Assembly (NCBI GenBank): GCA_030220185.1
Contig: JASPKZ010009889.1
Location: 1 to 64,000, forward strand
Length of the DNA: 64,000 nucleotides
Direction: 5' to 3'
DNA from: Diploptera punctata
Taxonomy: Eukaryota; Arthropoda; Insecta; Blattodea; Blaberidae
Numbering within the stretch: the first letter of the stretch is position 1; each line of letters begins with the position of its first letter. Below the pieces are notes generated by a model. That model was given only the letters and a program-made list of their open reading frames with translations. It was not told where the DNA came from and did not search any database. This document shows, in pieces, positions 1 through 10,294 of the stretch. Both the position numbers and the translations under genes were made by a program.

Positions 1-1221
1 CATACTTCATAGCAGACCCTGGTTTCTTCACATCTTTTGTGACATTCTCAATGCTGTGTCACGTTCACAACTGACGTCTAACGGCTTTCTATCCTGCAGA
101 CTGACCTCCGCGCCATCTGGTGGCCGACCGAAGAATTTCCAAATCAGTCCTCTCTCCTTATAACCGGGTATTTCAAAATTCATAGTTGTATTTTCATTCT
201 TGCATATGTAAATTTTTTCCCAAATTGTGAATTCCTTCGGTTTTTCCAATTGTTTAAGTAATTTTGTTTTGGTTTCTATTCTATGTTTTTCTGACCAGGC
301 ATGTGCAGCTATTGCAGATTTTTCAGTTTCTCCATTTTTAACATTTCTGAGGTGTTCTTGTAATCTTGTATTTAGATTCCTTTTTGTTTTTCCTATGTAT
401 ATCTTTTCACAATCTTTACAATTAATTTGATAAATTCCCGATTTTTTGCAGTCTTCAATCTTTTCATTTTTGTTGGTTTTTATTAAATTACCTAAGCTGT
501 AATCATTTTTCGGTGCTAATTTAATGTTCTCTTGAAAAGATGATACACAAGAAAATAAATAAATTCAAAGAACAAAAAATCATTAATGAAAGTACTCTTC
601 ATACAGATAAAAATATAGGCAAAAAATTCAAGAAGTTCACATACCATCCTTTAGTATTTGACAAGTTTCAAAAAGTTTTCAACAAATTCAACATTAAATT
701 AACACCGAAAAATGATTACAGCTTAGGTAATTTAATAAAAACCAACAAAAATGAAAAGATTGAAGACTGCAAAAAATCGGGAATTTATCAAATTAATTGT
801 AAAGATTGTGAAAAGATATACATAGGAAAAACAAAAAGGAATCTAAATACAAGATTACAAGAACACCTCAGAAATGTTAAAAATGGAGAAACTGAAAAAT
901 CTGCAATAGCTGCACATGCCTGGTCAGAAAAACATAGAATAGAAACCAAAACAAAATTACTTAAACAATTGGAAAAACCGAAGGAACTCACAATTTGGGA
1001 AAAAATTTACATATGCAAGAATGAAAATACAACTATGAATTTTGAAATACCCAGTTATAAGGAGAGAGAGAGACTGATTTGGAAATTCTTCGGTCGGCCA
1101 CCAGATGGTGCAGAGGTCAGTATGCAGGATAGAAAGCCGTTGGACGTCAGTTGTGAACGTGACACAGCATTGAGAATGTCACAAAAGATGTGAAGAAACC
1201 CAGGGTCTGCTATGAATTATG
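1..1221. mobile_element. Penelope-like foldback element (left end cut by window edge)
   Basis: Bases 1-529 read on the minus strand match 692-1221 on the plus strand, so the element is a long inverted repeat with about 160 bp of coding spacer. Both arms encode the C-terminal part of a PLE protein with a GIY-YIG endonuclease. The arm tip (start CATACTTCATAG, end CTATGAATTATG) is the same as in the foldbacks at 17153-17632 and 47404-47660, which places all three in one subfamily. The outer tail and any target duplication on the left lie outside the window. Confidence 0.85.
540..1193 (+). pseudogene. PLE C-terminal fragment with GIY-YIG endonuclease domain
   Basis: A 217-codon open frame starts at the first ATG after an in-frame TAA; that start is almost certainly not biological, because the reverse transcriptase domain is missing upstream. 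The GIY-YIG signature SGIYQINCKDCEKIYIGKT is at about residues 81-99, followed by TRLQEHLRN and a Cys/His-poor tail (LTIWEKIYICKN). GIY-YIG in PLEs is a single-strand nicking endonuclease thought to act at the target site. The mirror copy in the left arm is broken. It is a truncated retroelement fragment, not a host gene. Confidence 0.85.
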
Positions 1222-1429
1222 ATGAATCTTATATACTTATAATGATATCTTTTTATAGAAGAATTGCACTCTAGTTTTCCCCTTCCAAGATCCTGGGAAT
1301 GTATCACAATAGCAATGCCAATGGAATACAGCTTTGACAGTCTCAGGACACATGCTAATCACCCATAAAAGGTAGACATACATAAAATAAATTAAAAACA
1401 TTGTATTAGCCACAATAAATGTACGGTAT

Positions 1430-2235
1430 TCAGAAAGTGAATTGTTGAGAATGTTTACAGATGGTTCTTTCATAACAGTGGATAAAATGCAAAAGCAGAT
1501 GTACATTGGAATCATTTTTCACAATATATCACACTTAATAAACAGGGCAGCCATTTTGATCCTGAATTAGTTGCATTCAAACAGCATTACAAAAATATTT
1601 TACACAAGCCATGCATCAAACAAAAAATAGTAATTGTTTCAGATTATAAATCACCAATAGAAGCTATCGTAAACTATTGAACAATGATGAATGTACAAGA
1701 AATAAGAAGCTTAACAAAATTAAGAAATAAGGAAGTCATACTACAATGGATACCCTCCATGTTGGAATTGTGGGAAATGAACCTGCTGATCAGCTGTTCA
1801 AAAAAAGGTGCCATGATGGAAAGGAAACCAAAAGGACAACTAGAATTGCACAAACACATTAACAAAATAAAGACCATGTTGCAGTTCAGCAAAGTCTAAT
1901 AAAGGAAGAGCTGTTAGAAGGCAAAGCCTATCAAAACACTGAAGACAGAGATGATATCCTCAATTTGCTAAGGAAAACCACAATGGCTATGTTTAGACTG
2001 GAAACTGGAGATGACTGCCTTGCCAAATATTTATTCAAAATAAACTGCCTACTACACCTATGTACAACTTATGTGATGAAGATGCTACAATGAAGAGAAG
2101 CTACCTAGAGGAATGAAAGGAGCCTAAACAAACAGCAGTTTAGTAGCACTATGTTGGAAAGCAAGGGAGAGAAAATGATGCAAATCAAATAATCTCCAGT
2201 GCTACTGGACAACAACAACATAAAAGAAACACATA
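1430..2235 (+). pseudogene. Degenerate LINE 3' end with RNase H domain
   Basis: Conceptual reading over several frames gives an RNase H core: FTDGS near 1455, VSDYKSPIEAI near 1640, and WIPS-HVGIVGNEPADQL near 1748-1795, where a one-base loss splits the motif. Downstream comes FRLETGDDCLAKYLFKI and a CAACAACAACA tail at about 2210. This is the layout of I-like non-LTR elements, and matches the better copy at 38319-41045. Stops and frameshifts make it dead. Confidence 0.7.
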
Positions 2236-2265
2236 TGAACCAACAATCCCCTTCTAAAAAAAAAA

Positions 2266-2285
2266 GAGAGAGAGAGAGAGAGAGA
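2266..2285. repeat. GA microsatellite
   Basis: About ten GA units follow a run of A. It sits at the junction between the LINE relic and a short SINE-like remnant (GGCCTACCAACTGCCTGC) at 2291-2315. Confidence 0.9.
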
Positions 2286-2330
2286 TTTTTGGCCTACCAA
2301 CTGCCTGCTAGCCTCAACAAATAAAATGCA

Positions 2331-2834
2331 ATGAATGAATGAGTCAATTCTTATCTTATCTCATACTTAATGCTTTTTTAAACATGGGAACTGCAGTTTT
2401 CAAGTGGAGTCCCTCTCATCCTCAGCTGGTATTATGACTACCGGATTTTCATTTGAATCTTCATCTATAACATTGCCATCTGGTGCTGATTTAATGAACC
2501 TTGAGATTAAGATTTTCCAAACCTTTGGAATTGGCAGTTTGGGAAAATATATATATTCAGAAGAACAAATTTAGATCCATGAATTTTTAAATTCCCGATG
2601 AACAGGACTTGATCTCAAGGTTCATCAAATCAGCACAGATGGCAACGTTATAGATGAAGATTCAAACGAAAATCCAGTAGTCATAATATTGGCTGTGGAC
2701 GAGAGGGACTCTCTTGAAAACTGAAAATTCCGTGTTTAAAAAAAACATGAAATATGAGGTAAGATAAGAATTGACTCATTCATTAATTGAATTAAGAACC
2801 TCATAATGTTATTTCTCATATTTAATTTACGAAT
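2331..2834. mobile_element. PLE-type foldback with one-sided tail and 12-bp TSD
   Basis: Arms 2334-2511 and 2607-2787 are inverted copies. The tail box AACCTCATAATGTTATTTC is only on the right (2797-2816). The flanks are the direct duplication AAATAAAATGCA at 2319-2330 and 2835-2846. The arm contains a hammerhead-like core near the tip: CTGAGGA (rc of left arm), a GAGAG/CTCTC stem II in the right arm, and GAAAACTGCAGTT ending in a palindrome. No protein is encoded. Confidence 0.85.
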
Positions 2835-2846
2835 AAATAAAATGCA

Positions 2847-3767
2847 GTTGAAATTGAATATAATATGATAAGCAATAGAAGAGCTGGAAAAAATTGCTAT
2901 GGTAAAAATATTCTCAATAATAACATTAAAAAATATAAATGGTAGCAATAAAGTTGAGCAGATAATTTTCTTATGGGTATTAAAATTAGTGCTAAAAAAT
3001 TCAGTTTTTTCTCAAAAAACACAGTACTACAGGTTTTACAGATTCTGACTGGTTCATGGGAAACATTATAATGCTAATTTTAAGTTGATAGAAATTAGGG
3101 AGAGCAGTATATGAAAAACTGTGCAGAGAGGAGAAATATTGGTGTCTCCGAAATGTGGCAGGAAATACCAGAAGTTGGAAACGAAAAATTATTGTATTAT
3201 GTGTGAGAGAAAAAAAAATAAGGTTATCCCTATCACAAAATAGATGATTAGGATGTAAGCACTGGGAGATGACCTTGTTGTACAAATAGAAATAGATGTT
3301 GAACTTTTAATTTAAATCTTGAGAAATAGATAGTTAGTTTGAGTGATGTGCCATTCAGAACCAGTATCTTTTGATGTGTGCATATGATGAAAACACAGCA
3401 GTGGTGGTAATGGCGGTGAAAGATGGGGAAAACATGGGAATAGTATTGGTAAATAAATCAAGAAAATTCTTAAAAAGCCTCTCCAAAATTGGGATTGTTT
3501 TAAATTTGGGCAATACAGAAAAAAAATCTATAGAGAAAGAAAGAATAAAGGAAGGACAATGGAGTAATTAGGAAGACTGGAAAATAAATTTAAAATTCAA
3601 TATTTAACACACAGAACATTGGGCACTGGAAGATGTTTCTACATTGTTTAAACTGGTTTTAGACAGATGCAATGGATATAATACATATAATTTGTAACCT
3701 GTGACCTGCAAGCATTCATACAAAGTTATTTGTGCTACAATAGTAATTATTTCTCATCAATTTAAAT
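2847..3767. other. Intron or flanking sequence without recognisable feature
   Basis: AT-rich, with only short open frames (the longest about 94 codons on the minus strand) that show no recognisable motif. It is presumed intron or flank of macoilin. Confidence 0.5.
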
Positions 3768-3779
3768 CATTACTTACTT

Positions 3780-3825
3780 CAAAGTAGTATTAAACCTTGT
3801 AGTGTTACTTCCTACAAATTTTGAA
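3780..3825. mobile_element. 46-bp tail-only PLE insertion at a splice donor
   Basis: The 46 bp contain the tail box AACCTTGTAGTGTTACTTCCTAC, a variant of AACCTCATAGTGTTATTTCCTAC seen on full foldbacks. It is flanked by the perfect 12-bp duplication CATTACTTACTT at 3768-3779 and 3826-3837. On the minus strand the duplicated bases read AAGTAAGTAATG, which spans the last two bases of the macoilin exon and its 5' splice site. Confidence 0.75.
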
Positions 3826-3835
3826 CATTACTTAC

Positions 3836-4023
3836 TTGTTTGCAGCGGCAGCCATAGCTACAGCTCTGGCTGCTGCTCAACTTCTTCTGCTTTCTTTGCC
3901 TTTCGTTCAGCAGCTAATTGTGCTTCACATGAACTTCGTAAACGACGTTCTTCTTGAAGTCGACGCTCTAGCTGTGAAATGGTTTGCTTATCCATCTGTC
4001 GAGCAGTAACCAGGCCATGCAGT
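3836..4023 (-). CDS. macoilin: Macoilin internal exon (coiled-coil region), frameshifted
   Basis: Most 3' macoilin exon in the window. The acceptor is GCAG|A at 4024 and the donor AA|GTAAG at 3835. It encodes LHGLVTARQMDKQTISQLER, then RRLQEERRLRSSCEAQLAAE and RKAKKAEEV, the conserved coiled-coil segment of macoilin. The entering phase (one base) joins the 16295-16453 exon to give LQSK-LHGL. After AEEV the entry frame stops at TAG, while the frame two bases on reads AAARAVAMAAAANK, which is what the family has there. So a one-base loss (or two-base gain) lies at about 3878-3886. It may be a sequencing error or a real lesion. Confidence 0.9.
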
Positions 4024-4365
4024 CTGCACAAACAAATAAACATAACAAAAATTTAATGGGATAAAAAAAGTGTCAAGTTCAATATAGCTTGAATACAGGG
4101 TTTGGAATGGCGTCCACTCATCCTTGAGAGAACAACTTCTATTTGATATGAGAAGTAGTGAAATCCATTTAAGAAAATAAAAATAACGATTGGAGATTGT
4201 GTGAAGCTAATTACATGACTCCCATACTTTAATCTTTTAGCCAGACATGGCAAACACTTCAATGGACCTTAGCTTTTTGGGGGCATTATGCAGTGGATTA
4301 ATATTATAAAGAAAGTGTAAAATAAATACTGTATTTAATGACACAACAACATGCCAACAGAATAA

Positions 4366-4690
4366 CTGCAGTTGAAATGGATTTTTGGAGAAGAGCTCCA
4401 GAAAATCTTGACTGGAAAGAATCAGAAATACAGAAATTAGAAAATGAATGAATGCAGAAAGAAGTATAATGGATGAAATTGAGACACAGAAGGCTAAAAT
4501 GATATGGACACGTAAGAAGAAAGCAGGATGGAAGACTACCAAAGGCCGTCTATGCATGAAAAATTGAAAGAAGGAGCAGAAAAGGAAGTTCAAGAACAAC
4601 CTGGAAGAATAACATTCAGAATTCAATGAGGAAATTTGATGTAACGAATGAAGACACAACAGAGGACAGAGAACGATGGAGAAATTTTAA
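4366..4690 (+). pseudogene. LINE 3' end fragment
   Basis: Broken frames give AVEMDFWRRAPENLDW, then YGHVRRKQDGRLPKAVYA and MRKFDVTNEDT, followed by DRERW. This is the usual C-terminal end of insect non-LTR elements (a WYGHV-R motif after the reverse transcriptase). It is degenerate, with stops. Confidence 0.6.
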
Positions 4691-4879
4691 TTAAGGGAAA
4701 TTGTGAATGTTTGTTACAAACTGATAGTCTATAAGTCCGTAGTCATTTATGTATTTTTTAAACTCATGTTATTATTAAGATTGGTTGGAGGAAAACCCTC
4801 AATGATGAAAATTCTCAAAACGATGATAATTCCTATATAATTACTTTCGAAAATAAAATTTATAAACAATTTTTGGCAT

Positions 4880-5079
4880 TGTTAAAGAAAGTGAGAGGAT
4901 AGCAAATATGAAAGTACAAAGAATTAAGAATATAGTACACAGAACCAGATGTGATAGAAAATAGCGAAGATTAGATGACCATGATGGATTGGTAATAGAA
5001 CAAGATTAACAAAAGTAGTTATGTACAATTATTCATGAGGTAAAAGACCATTGGGCAGACCAAAATTACTTTGGATAGA
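4880..5079 (+). pseudogene. LINE 3' end fragment
   Basis: Broken plus-strand frames end with RPLGRPKLLWIDKYN at about 5046-5088, the GRP-x-x-W motif near the end of many LINE proteins. It is cut by the Penelope foldback that begins at 5093. Confidence 0.5.
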
Positions 5080-5142
5080 CAAATATAACATTGGTTATAA
5101 AAGATTCCGGGCTATGTGGCCGTGGTCTATAACTGGCGTTTC

Positions 5143-5182
5143 TTCCAGACGTTTCTCCCTCAACTGCGGAGGGCATCTTCAG
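5143..5182 (-). ncRNA. Hammerhead ribozyme-like motif, left Penelope arm
   Basis: Mirror of the motif at 7245-7279: on the minus strand CTGAAGA (5182-5176), a CCCTC/GAGGG stem II, then GAAACGTC (5155-5148). Confidence 0.65.
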
Positions 5183-6234
5183 TAGCGAGCGCTTACAGCT
5201 GTTGTTTCCCTGTCGTAGACTCGACTGCGAATGAACAGCAGAAAGCTGGACGCTCTTCTTCATGCTAGTGCTGACATCACGTGAGTCGCAGCTGTTTGTA
5301 TCGACGTCATCATACTGGCTTCTGATTGGTTCGGAACTCTCTCCTTGTTATTGGTAGGTTTTGACCGTTTATTGTCTAATGTGTGATACCAGGCTTTGGC
5401 TAGTTTTTATTCCTTCATCTTTTCTATTGAAATTGTCCTTGTGTTTATAAATTTCTATGACCTCTCTGTATAATCTTGGGAAATAATATGGTGTATGTAG
5501 CTAAAACTTGTGTTTTCATCGTAGAGAATCTGATGTCCGTTTTCAGTAATAACGTGTTCTGCTACGGCCGATTTTTCTATTTGTCCTAGTCTGCAGTTTT
5601 CTTCTATGTTCAGTCAGACGGGTGGCTATGCTTCTTTTTGTGGTTCCTATGTAAGATCTTCCACAAGAACATGGAAGCCGGTATACACCGCAAGTGGAGA
5701 GTGGTGGTCGAGGATCCTTTGATGAGCAAAGGCAGTTTTCTATTTTTTCTCGTAGGTCTATAAATTGTTCTAATATTTTGGTGCTTTTATGTACTTTTTC
5801 CGATCCGATCTGTGACCCGTTGTATATATGGTAAGAAAGCGTGTGCTGACTGTTGATGTATTATCCGTTCTGCGTTCTTGTTTATGTGGATTTATTGATT
5901 GTTTTATTTCTTTGGCTGTATATCCATTCTTCTTGAAACAGTTGAACAGATGGTGCTGCTCTCCTGGTTAAGATATTGTGGCTGGCATATCTTCTTCGCT
6001 CTGTCAAACAGTGTCTTTTATGACGTCGTCGTTTGTTGTTTAGGGTGGTGATTGGAATTCTTGTGTAGATACCGGTCCGTGTGTGTGGTTTTCTTTCTGT
6101 AGGACTGTATGTTAATTTTCTCCGTTGTCTCTTTCTTATTATCTGAATATCCAGGAACGGGAGTTTACCGTTATTTTCTTTTTCTATGGTAAACTGTATT
6201 TTGCTGTTTTGATTCCTACAACATCTCAATGGCC

Positions 6235-7150
6235 GAAACAGCAAAATACAGTTTACCATAGAAAAAGAAAATAACGGTAAACTCCCGTTCCTGGATATTC
6301 AGATAATAAGAAAAGACAACGGAGAAATTCAACATACAGTCTACAGAAAACCCACACACACGGACCGGTATCTACACAAGAATTCCAATCATCACCCTAG
6401 ACAAAAACGAGGCGTCATAAAGACACTGTTTGACAAGGCGAAGAAGATATGCCAGCCACAATATCTTAACCAGGAGCAGCACCATCTGTTCGACTGTTTT
6501 CAAGAAGAATGGATATACAGCCAAAAAAATAAAACAATCAATAAATCCACGTAAACAACACGCAAAACGGATAATACATCAACAGTCAGCACAGCTTTCT
6601 TACCATATATACAACGGGTCACAGATCGGATCGGCAAAGTACTAAAAAAGCACAATATTAGAACAATTTATAGACCTACAAGAAAAATAGAAAACTGCCT
6701 TCGCTCATCAAAGGATCCTCGACCACCACTCTCCACTTGCGGTGTATACCGGCTTCCGTGTTCTTGTGAAAGATCTTACATAGGAACCACAAAAAGAAGC
6801 ATAGCCACCCGTTTGACTGAACATAGAAGAAACTGCAGACTAGGACAAATAGAAAAATCGGCCGTAGCAGAACACGTTATTACTGAAAACGGACATCAGA
6901 TTCTCTACGATGAAACACAAGTTTTTAGCTCATACACCATATTATTTCCCAAGATTATACAGAGAGGCCATAGAAATTTATAAACACAAGGACAATTTCA
7001 ATAGAAAAGATGAAGGAATAAAACTAGCCAAAGCCTGGTATCACACATTAGACAATAAACGGTCAAAACCTACCAATAACAAGGAGAGAGTTCCGAACCA
7101 ATCAGAAGCCAGTATGATGACGTCGATACAAACAGCTGCGACTCACGTGA
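6235..7150 (+). pseudogene. Broken Penelope RT-thumb and GIY-YIG coding region
   Basis: Reading begins with IQFTIEKENNGKLPFLDIQI and TVYRKPTHTDRYL, the region just after the PLE reverse transcriptase palm. It continues HHPRQKRGVIKTLFDKAK, then after frameshifts the endonuclease CSCERSYIGTTKRSIATRL and EHRRNC, and ends YREAIEIYKHKDNF and AWYHTLDN. The catalytic palm motifs (YxDD) are absent, so this copy is truncated upstream and frame-broken. It forms the right arm of the foldback at 5093-7363. Confidence 0.8.
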
Positions 7151-7244
7151 TGTCAGCACTAGCATGAAGAAGAGCGTCCAGCTTTCTGCTGTTCATTCGC
7201 AGTCGAGTCTACGACAGGGAAACAACAGCTGTAAGCGCTCGCCA

Positions 7245-7279
7245 CTGAAGATGCCCTCCGCAGTTGAGGGAGAAACGTC
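7245..7279 (+). ncRNA. Hammerhead ribozyme-like motif, right Penelope arm
   Basis: CTGAAGA at 7245-7251, a 5-bp stem II CCCTC/GAGGG, GAAAC at 7272-7276, then ACGT (minimal stem III) and the cleavage triplet GTC at 7277-7279. The bases before the core (CCA) pair with those after the cleavage site (TGG), which starts stem I. All invariant core residues are present. Hammerheads with a very short stem III are known from PLE termini. Confidence 0.75.
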
Positions 7280-7376
7280 TGGAAGAAACGCCAGTTATAG
7301 ACCACGGCCACATAGCCCGGAATCTTTTATAACCATGATTACCGGCCGTGAAAGCCTGCATTCCAAATATAACATT

Positions 7377-7460
7377 AATAAATATAATATATAATAATAA
7401 ATATATAATATATATAATATATATATATATATAATATATAATATATAATATATAATAATA
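7377..7460. repeat. AT-rich simple repeat
   Basis: Irregular TATAATATATAA repeats directly beside the 3' target duplication of the Penelope foldback. Confidence 0.9.
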
Positions 7461-8071
7461 AATAATAAATATAACATTATTTCACACAAATAAGAGGTCA
7501 TTTGGAAGAAGACAACAAGGTGTTGTGGAAGACTTTTATGAATTGAAGCAGGAGATTCAATATAAAGATATATTAAAAATTATTTTATTGAATAATAATA
7601 TTATTGTATGTTAAATTTTATTAAAGAAATTCTTGTATATAAAAATGGTTGCAATAATTGAAGTAGAATGCTGAGATAATTGCCTTTATACAATATTATA
7701 TATAAATTAGGAAATGAAAATATTTGTAAAACTTAATGTTTCGCATTTTCAATGGATAAATTAAAAGTATCTATGGAACAGACATATAACCAGAAAAAAT
7801 AAGTTACAAATATATAATTCAATAGTAGGAAGTACTGTCACATATGGAGCTGAAGTTTGGAAATTCAACAAAAACTTGGAATAAAAACTTATGTCGATGG
7901 AAATGGATTTCTTTGGGAGAACAGCAAGATGTTCAAAATTAGAAAAAAAAAAAGAAAAAAAAACTGTCATATGACAAAAAAGGAATATTAGTTATTCAAT
8001 AGTAGATTATATAAGATGTAAACAATTAAATTGGTATGGGCATGTACGACAAATGCCAGAAGAAAAGTAAG

Positions 8072-8356
8072 GTAAAGGTAAAGTGATCCCACTACAGGCC
8101 TTAGAAGGCACTTGGGGTAGTAGGAGGTTAAGGCTTCCACTTTTTTTAGACAATCGGCACTTGATGTCAGTCCTGCGTGACGGATGCCTTTACCCCAGAA
8201 CAGGCATGTGGTACTCATTTCCGTTAGAGGCTGAGTCGACCCCAGGGTCATAGTGCCACCAGAAGGTTTGAGTCAGTTTAAAAATCCTGACCTCACCAGG
8301 ACTCGAACCCTCGATTTTCTGGCTTGTAGTGTAGTACCTTAATCACTACACTACAG
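8072..8356 (-). repeat. tRNA-derived SINE, family A
   Basis: Shares its body with 23262-23552 and 46043-46216 (GTGATCCCAC, GACAATCGGCACT, CATTTCCGTTAGAGGCTGAG). The minus-strand head contains a tRNA-like B box (GGTTCGAGTCC near 8290) and an A-box-like region (TAGTGTAGTGATTAAGG near 8335). It is inserted in the LINE at 7770-8850. Confidence 0.7.
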
Positions 8357-8679
8357 CATGCCCTTATTGGCCTACCAGTCAGCTGCTGGCCTCACATCCA
8401 CATGAGAATCACAGAGGTAGACGACCATAAGCTAGTGTAGGGGTGACATGTGGTCAGCATGTCGGGTCCCCAGCTGATGTTATAGCTGGTCTTCTCAACA
8501 TGGAGTCACTCCTTATTGTAGCTACCCAAATGCCTCACGATGCTGGGTGAGCAACGGTCCCATACTGGCCAAAATTCCATGAGAAAATATCTTCCCCCAT
8601 GGTGACTCGAACCAGCACAAGTCCCGTAGTTCTTCGCCAAGGCTTCTTGCCTTAACCACTCAGCTACAGCACAGGACAT
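8357..8679 (-). repeat. tRNA-derived SINE, family B
   Basis: The minus-strand head has GCTGTAGCTGAGTGGTTAAG (A box) and GGTTCGAGTCACC (B box), followed by the body CATGGGGGAAGATATTTTCT. Other copies are at 12690-12970 and 27565-27860. It abuts the family A SINE, and the pair lies between two GAAGAAA repeats. Confidence 0.75.
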
Positions 8680-9214
8680 GAAGAAAGGTTACCCAGGAAA
8701 ACATTGGAATGGTATCCACCTGGAAGAAGAAGGAAAGGAAGACTTCGAAACTTGTGGATGCAAGAAATAAGAACTGGAATGAGAACAAGAGGACATGGAG
8801 TGGATGGATAGAGACGAGTGGAGAAGAAAAATAAAACTTTAGGCACAGAAAGATATGTAAACATTAAAATTCTGTATATAAATAAAATCTTCAATTTGAT
8901 TAGTTTTAGATGAACCATAAATGTTTTCAAATATTCAGTTAGAACTGACAATATTTGAATATATCTGAATATTTTAATTCTCAACTAATGGGAACAAAGA
9001 AATAAATCTTATGACAATGTGGAAATTTATTTTACAACTATTCAAAATTTCAGTCTCTCTTAGATAGCACTCGAGGTAGGAAGCAACAACCAAGCATTGC
9101 ATGGAAGTTCAGTGTGTGGCATCCTTATAAGAGACGAGGCCTAATTTGAAGTATGCATAGAATATTTAATATTATATAATTTGTTTTTTTTCATTTGATG
9201 CCTCCAGTTTGTCA

Positions 9215-9533
9215 TTTCGACATTTTTGGCATTCTCTCCTGGCATTGGCGTAATGTAACCCATGATATGATGGGTGATGATGACGGTAATGATGCACCAG
9301 GAGAGACCTTAATCCTAAACTTAATATTATGAAGTGAATATGATATCAATGATAATGATGGCCAGATGATGTTCGGGGACCATTTGGGCCTTAAAGTTTC
9401 CTGACATTTATCTTATAGGTGAGGAAAAACCTTGGGAAAAAAACCTTACCCAGGAAACTTGTCCCGAACAGGGATCGAACCCGGACCCACTGCATGACTA
9501 GGCAGCATACTACCTCGAGACCGGTATGGTGGA
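9215..9533 (-). repeat. tRNA-derived SINE-like repeat
   Basis: On the minus strand the head reads AGGTAGTATGCTGCCTAGTC, then GGTCCGGGTTCGATCCC, a tRNA-like A and B box pair, followed by a body with GGTTTTTCCTCACC. It is the only copy in the window, so family membership is by structure only. Confidence 0.6.
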
Positions 9534-9620
9534 CATATTAAATAAATATAAAAGAGATTAGATTAAATAATTAAATACAATACTTCTTCAAATAAAATAC
9601 TGTATTAAAGGGAATAATGT

Positions 9621-10228
9621 AAAATTATTATGAGTTAGTTATTTTGACTCACCTAATTTTTTTTAATATTCTGCAGACTATAGTTTCATCGCATCTATGC
9701 AACATTGTCGATGCATTCTAACTGTTGCATTTGTAGTAGTCATCCTGTAGGTTGATTTCTATTCCCTCTGTTGGCAGACTGATGAACTTCCAAATAAATT
9801 TTTTTTCTCTTTCCAGGGAATTTCAGAATTCATAGTTTTCTCCTTATTCTTGTGAATGTAAATTTTCTCCCAAATTGTGAGTTCCTTAGATTTATCTAAC
9901 TATTTCAGTAATTTGGATAAATCTAAGGTACTCACAATTTGGGAGAAAATTTACATCCACAAGAATAAGGAGAAAACTATGAATTCTGAAAATCCTGGGG
10001 AAAGAGAAAAAAAATTTTATTTGGAAGTTCATCGGTCAGCCTACAGAGGGAGACGAAATCAACCTACAGGATGACTACTGCAATCACAACAGTTAGAATG
10101 CATTGACAATGTCGCATAGATGCAATGAAACTATAGTCTGCAGAATATTAAAAAATATGAAGTGAGTCAAAATAACTAACTAATAATAATTAAAAGAAAC
10201 CTCATAGTGTTATTTCCTACAAATATTA
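9621..10228. mobile_element. PLE foldback with coding arms
   Basis: Arms 9622-9905 and 9911-10190 are inverted copies with almost no spacer. The tail box AACCTCATAGTGTTATTTCCTAC is on the right only (10198-10220). A short direct repeat AATAATGT flanks it (9613-9620, 10229-10236). The right arm carries a PLE C-terminal piece (LTIWEKIYIHKNKEKTMN, about 9930-9983), the same domain as in 540-1193. Confidence 0.8.
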
Positions 10229-10294
10229 AATAATGTTGTAATCAACTTTTATAAGATTCATGATGTGTTCCGTTGAGGTTTAGTCGCTCAGAAA

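Larger units (their letters stand above)
5093..7363. mobile_element. Penelope-type PLE foldback, 1.1-kb arms, 13-bp TSD
   Basis: Arms 5093-6210 and 6235-7335 are inverted copies around a 24-bp centre. The tail is on the right (7336-7363, containing ACCGGCCGTGAAAGCCTGCA). The target duplication CAAATATAACATT is at 5080-5092 and 7364-7376. The right arm encodes, over broken frames, the end of the PLE reverse transcriptase (LPFLDI, then YRKPTHTDRYL) and a GIY-YIG domain (CGVYRLPCSCERSYIGTTKR, near 6740-6800), then TPYYFPRLYREAIEIYKH. The arms differ by scattered substitutions and indels, so the insertion is not recent. Confidence 0.9.
7770..8850 (+). pseudogene. LINE 3' end split by two SINEs
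   Basis: The first part (7770-8065) reads KLQIYNSIVGSTVTYGAEVW, then LMSMEMDFFGRTARCSKLEK and QLNWYGHVRQMPEE. The second part (8680-8850) resumes with ERLPRKTLEWYPPGRRRKGR and LRNLWMQEI. Between them 8066-8679 is an insert of two tRNA-derived SINEs, flanked by GAAGAAA on both sides (8059-8065, 8680-8686). Indels and stops show it is dead. Confidence 0.7.

Noticed and set aside
1237..1515. Minus-strand 92-codon hydrophobic frame
   Set aside because: The plus strand over the same stretch shows the start of a LINE RNase H (FTDGS), so the frame is a shadow.
3821..4009. Plus-strand 62-codon frame over the macoilin exon
   Set aside because: Antisense shadow of the conserved coiled-coil exon; no motif of its own.
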